Source of the DNA: Aptenodytes patagonicus
Lineage: Eukaryota > Chordata > Aves > Sphenisciformes > Spheniscidae
NCBI RefSeq assembly: GCF_965638725.1
Contig: NC_134959.1
Coordinates: 12,342,417 to 12,406,416, forward strand
Direction: 5' to 3'
DNA: 64,000 nt
Part shown: piece after piece, positions 63,738-64,000 of the stretch
Layout of the letters: each line of letters opens with the position of its first letter
Position numbering within the stretch: position 1 is the first letter of the stretch
Position numbers and translations under genes: made by a program
The notes under the pieces: generated by a model
Seen by the model: the letters and a program-made list of their open reading frames with translations, nothing else
Told to the model about the DNA's origin: nothing
Database searches by the model: none

Positions 63738-64000
63738 AATAAGGAATGATCCCAGCTTCTTGGAAATAGAAAACCAATTACTTGCCTTTCAGGAAGAAAG
63801 TGTATTACTATGTCTGAAGGTATACATAACTGGATAAGTTACTGCAAAATAAACCAAAGTATAAATTTTCAGTGTATCGACTACTTTGAGGTAACGGTAT
63901 CCATCTCACTTAACTGAGAAAATGTGAGTTGGCTTAACTTCTTCTAAATTCCTCACTTCTACCTTATGTTTATTTTGTGCAGGCTAAGAGTATGCTAGTT
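37433..64000 (+). CDS. ANKRD27: ANKRD27 (VARP), N-terminal two thirds, runs off the right edge
   Basis: ANKRD27 (VPS9-ankyrin repeat protein, VARP) is an endosomal protein: an exchange factor for Rab21, an effector of Rab32/38, a VAMP7 partner and a retromer (VPS29) ligand. Twenty-one coding exons join in phase to 725 residues, with a probable further exon at 63983; human VARP has 1050. Residues 1-232 are the conserved N-terminus ([19 protein letters not shown]). About 233-371 is the VPS9 domain (exons 8-12, with [29 protein letters not shown] and [17 protein letters not shown]). About 460-610 is the first ankyrin block with four clear TPLHxA repeats. Two cysteine motifs CHPLCxCxKC lie at 431-440 and 711-720, the sites known in mammals to bind VPS29 with zinc. 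A Ser-rich linker is at 630-669. Remaining ankyrin repeats and C-terminus lie outside. It is divergent from RGS9BP. Confidence 0.96.
38711..38821 (+). CDS. ANKRD27: ANKRD27 exon 3
   Basis: 111 bases, residues 35-71 ([20 protein letters not shown] to LNGK). Acceptor ctttttcag, donor GTATTT. Confidence 0.94.
39873..40029 (+). CDS. ANKRD27: ANKRD27 exon 4
   Basis: 157 bases, residues 72-123 plus one base. Contains [20 protein letters not shown]. Acceptor ttttgtttcag, donor GTACGT. Confidence 0.94.
41535..41689 (+). CDS. ANKRD27: ANKRD27 exon 5
   Basis: 155 bases, completes codon 124 and encodes residues 125-175 ([23 protein letters not shown]). Acceptor ctcattttag, donor GTCAGT (C at +3, weaker than usual). 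Confidence 0.93.
42015..42074 (+). CDS. ANKRD27: ANKRD27 exon 6
   Basis: 60 bases, residues 176-195 ([20 protein letters not shown]). Acceptor cccccgacag, donor GTAAAC. Confidence 0.93.
42172..42225 (+). CDS. ANKRD27: ANKRD27 exon 7
   Basis: 54 bases, residues 196-213 ([18 protein letters not shown]). Acceptor ccttttctag, donor GTAAGC. The intron before it is only 97 bases. Confidence 0.93.
42309..42374 (+). CDS. ANKRD27: ANKRD27 exon 8 (start of VPS9 domain)
   Basis: 66 bases, residues 214-235 ([20 protein letters not shown]). Acceptor tttttctgcag, donor GTAAGT. The intron before it is 83 bases. Confidence 0.93.
42452..42528 (+). CDS. ANKRD27: ANKRD27 exon 9 (VPS9)
   Basis: 77 bases, residues 236-260 plus two bases ([20 protein letters not shown] and on). 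Acceptor tattgattag, donor GTGAGA. Confidence 0.93.
42904..43025 (+). CDS. ANKRD27: ANKRD27 exon 10 (VPS9)
   Basis: 122 bases, residues 261-301 plus one base ([40 protein letters not shown]). Acceptor attattttgtag, donor GTCAGT. Confidence 0.93.
43981..44059 (+). CDS. ANKRD27: ANKRD27 exon 11 (VPS9)
   Basis: 79 bases, residues 302-327 plus two bases. Contains [20 protein letters not shown], the VPS9 core with the conserved DDLLxxL helix that contacts Rab GTPases. Acceptor ttttttttttag, donor GTATGT. Confidence 0.94.
44933..45065 (+). CDS. ANKRD27: ANKRD27 exon 12 (end of VPS9)
   Basis: 133 bases, residues 328-372 ([32 protein letters not shown]). The GY-T-E pattern is the C-terminal VPS9 signature. 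Acceptor tttttatttcag, donor GTAAGC. Confidence 0.94.
47992..48057 (+). mobile_element. Internally deleted LTR remnant (56 bp) with 5-bp target duplications
   Basis: ACAAT (47992-47996) and ACAAT (48053-48057) flank a 56-base unit that starts TGTTGTGGTTTAACCTCAG and ends TCCTAGCTGAAACCAGGACA. The first part equals the 5' end of the LTR at 3274. The last part is, from memory, the 3' end of the same avian LTR family. TG...CA ends and exact 5-bp duplications show a genuine insertion from which nearly all of the LTR interior has been lost. A 5-bp duplication fits ERVL-type or related integrases. Confidence 0.75.
49565..49980 (-). mobile_element. Old CR1 LINE relic, antisense
   Basis: On the plus strand, CAACCTATGGCAATGGATTC, GGGCGTCCCAGTTCTTATA, TGATTTTTATAGACC and CTTTTTTATGTCTTTTC occur in the same order as the reverse complement of a turtle/bird-type CR1 3' region as I remember it. 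It is diverged, with no open coding. It lies in ANKRD27 intron 12, antisense to the gene. Confidence 0.65.
50251..50343 (+). CDS. ANKRD27: ANKRD27 exon 13
   Basis: 93 bases, residues 373-403 ([31 protein letters not shown]). Acceptor ttttattttcag, donor GTTAAT (weak). Confidence 0.93.
51091..51106 (+). repeat. Homopolymer T16
   Basis: Sixteen T after a GTGTG stretch, upstream of ANKRD27 exon 14. It may form part of an extended polypyrimidine region. Confidence 0.85.
51167..51294 (+). CDS. ANKRD27: ANKRD27 exon 14 (first CHPLC zinc motif)
   Basis: 128 bases, residues 404-445 plus two bases: a half ankyrin unit ([16 protein letters not shown]), an acidic spacer, then [10 protein letters not shown] with cysteines 431, 435, 437 and 440. 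Acceptor ggcttttcatag, donor GTAAGC. Confidence 0.94.
51740..51822 (+). CDS. ANKRD27: ANKRD27 exon 15 (ankyrin)
   Basis: 83 bases, residues 446-473 plus one base ([27 protein letters not shown]). Acceptor gtgttttaaag, donor GTGAGT. Confidence 0.93.
52620..52735 (+). CDS. ANKRD27: ANKRD27 exon 16 (ankyrin)
   Basis: 116 bases, residues 474-512 ([36 protein letters not shown]). Acceptor tatttttcaag, donor GTAAGC. I fixed the acceptor by phase and homology. Confidence 0.92.
53518..53610 (+). CDS. ANKRD27: ANKRD27 exon 17 (ankyrin)
   Basis: 93 bases, residues 513-543 ([31 protein letters not shown]). Acceptor tttcttttaag, donor GTAAGT. Confidence 0.94.
53990..54187 (+). CDS. ANKRD27: ANKRD27 exon 18 (ankyrin)
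   Basis: 198 bases, residues 544-609 ([50 protein letters not shown]). Acceptor ttttctttccag, donor GTATTC. Confidence 0.94.
54511..54570 (+). CDS. ANKRD27: ANKRD27 exon 19
   Basis: 60 bases, residues 610-629 ([20 protein letters not shown]). Acceptor ttttatgcag, donor GTAACA. Confidence 0.92.
54682..54801 (+). CDS. ANKRD27: ANKRD27 exon 20 (Ser-rich linker)
   Basis: 120 bases, residues 630-669, with [20 protein letters not shown] and SLSSASTD. It is Ser/Thr-rich and probably disordered, lying between the ankyrin blocks, the region linked to VAMP7 binding in mammals. Acceptor caactttaag, donor GTAAGA. The intron before it is 111 bases. Confidence 0.92.
54802..58440 (+). other. ANKRD27 intron 20
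   Basis: About 3.6 kb with no recognised exon or mobile element. Confidence 0.55.
58441..58485 (+). CDS. ANKRD27: ANKRD27 exon 21 (micro-exon, half ankyrin)
   Basis: 45 bases, residues 670-684 ([15 protein letters not shown]). Acceptor ttcatacacag, donor GTGAGT. Confidence 0.92.
58486..62989 (+). other. ANKRD27 intron 21
   Basis: About 4.5 kb. It contains a CR1/L3-like 3' fragment (about 61255-61430). No exon was seen. Confidence 0.6.
61255..61430 (+). mobile_element. CR1/L3-like LINE 3' fragment, sense
   Basis: The order TTTGAGAAGAGATTGG, CTCAGCGTAGAATACTGG and CTGAAATTCCTTCCACCC matches, from memory, the 3' UTR of an ancient sauropsid CR1/L3 element in plus orientation. It is short and diverged, and the terminal octamer repeat is eroded. 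Confidence 0.6.
62990..63112 (+). CDS. ANKRD27: ANKRD27 exon 22 (second CHPLC zinc motif)
   Basis: 123 bases, residues 685-725: [20 protein letters not shown] followed by [17 protein letters not shown], with cysteines 711, 715, 717 and 720. Acceptor ttttatgccag, donor GTTGGA (weak). Confidence 0.94.
63707..63731 (+). repeat. Homopolymer T25
   Basis: Twenty-five consecutive T in ANKRD27 intron 22, about 250 bases before the predicted exon 23. The length is probably polymorphic. Confidence 0.9.
63983..64000 (+). CDS. ANKRD27: ANKRD27 exon 23, first 18 bases (cut by window edge)
   Basis: The acceptor ttattttgtgcag is followed by phase-0 codons AKSMLV. Mammalian VARP continues after AQK with a short variable stretch containing LAK, so this is plausible but cannot be confirmed from six codons. 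Confidence 0.55.

Noticed and set aside
1..64000. CRISPR arrays, bacterial operons, tRNA or rRNA genes
   Set aside because: No regularly spaced repeats, no tRNA T-loop/anticodon pattern and no rRNA similarity were seen; the window is vertebrate nuclear DNA.

Overview
The window is vertebrate nuclear DNA from a bird. Three lines of evidence support this: a 2.2 kb CR1 LINE with the usual bird-type 3' end, an LTR family that I recognise from bird genomes, and compact split genes with GT-AG introns that encode vertebrate proteins. The gene order is TDRD12, NUDT19, RGS9BP, ANKRD27, with the first three on the minus strand and ANKRD27 on the plus strand. This is the order I know from human 19q13.11, so the block looks like ordinary conserved synteny. 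The LTR family suggests a non-galliform bird, but this is inference.

Layout. At 1-5.6 kb lies the 5' part of TDRD12 (minus strand): four coding exons for its N-terminal Tudor region, with the rest of the gene beyond base 1. A CpG-rich promoter region lies at about 5.56-6.15 kb. At 7.17-9.36 kb there is a decayed, 5'-truncated CR1 LINE. At 11.17-15.0 kb lies complete NUDT19 (minus strand, three coding exons, 378 residues), with a CpG island over exon 1. At 15.2-25.2 kb is about 10 kb of AT-rich intergenic DNA with no gene that I can support. At 25.28-26.0 kb lies RGS9BP, intact and intronless (minus strand, 237 residues). A large CpG island at 26.0-27.3 kb sits between RGS9BP and the divergently transcribed ANKRD27. 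From about 26.6 kb to the right edge runs ANKRD27 (plus strand): a non-coding first exon, a 10.6 kb first intron, then 21 consecutive coding exons whose reading phases all join, plus the probable start of one more at the last 18 bases. The predicted protein is open for about 731 residues and covers the N-terminal region, the VPS9 domain, the first ankyrin block, both Cys-rich CHPLC motifs and the linker between them.

The genes are not a functional operon. TDRD12 is a germline piRNA-pathway Tudor/helicase protein. NUDT19 is a peroxisomal CoA diphosphatase. RGS9BP anchors the RGS9 complex in photoreceptors. ANKRD27 (VARP) is an endosomal Rab21 exchange factor and retromer/VAMP7/Rab32-38 partner. 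They are linked by position only.

No prokaryotic system, CRISPR array, tRNA or rRNA was seen. The most interesting points are a duplicated ankyrin-plus-zinc-motif module in ANKRD27, a 56 bp internally deleted LTR that still has perfect 5 bp target duplications, possible alternative starts of NUDT19, a possible splice-dependent upstream ORF of ANKRD27, and old CR1 relics in ANKRD27 introns. All exon boundaries were assigned by eye from splice consensus, phase and remembered family sequence; no search or alignment was run.
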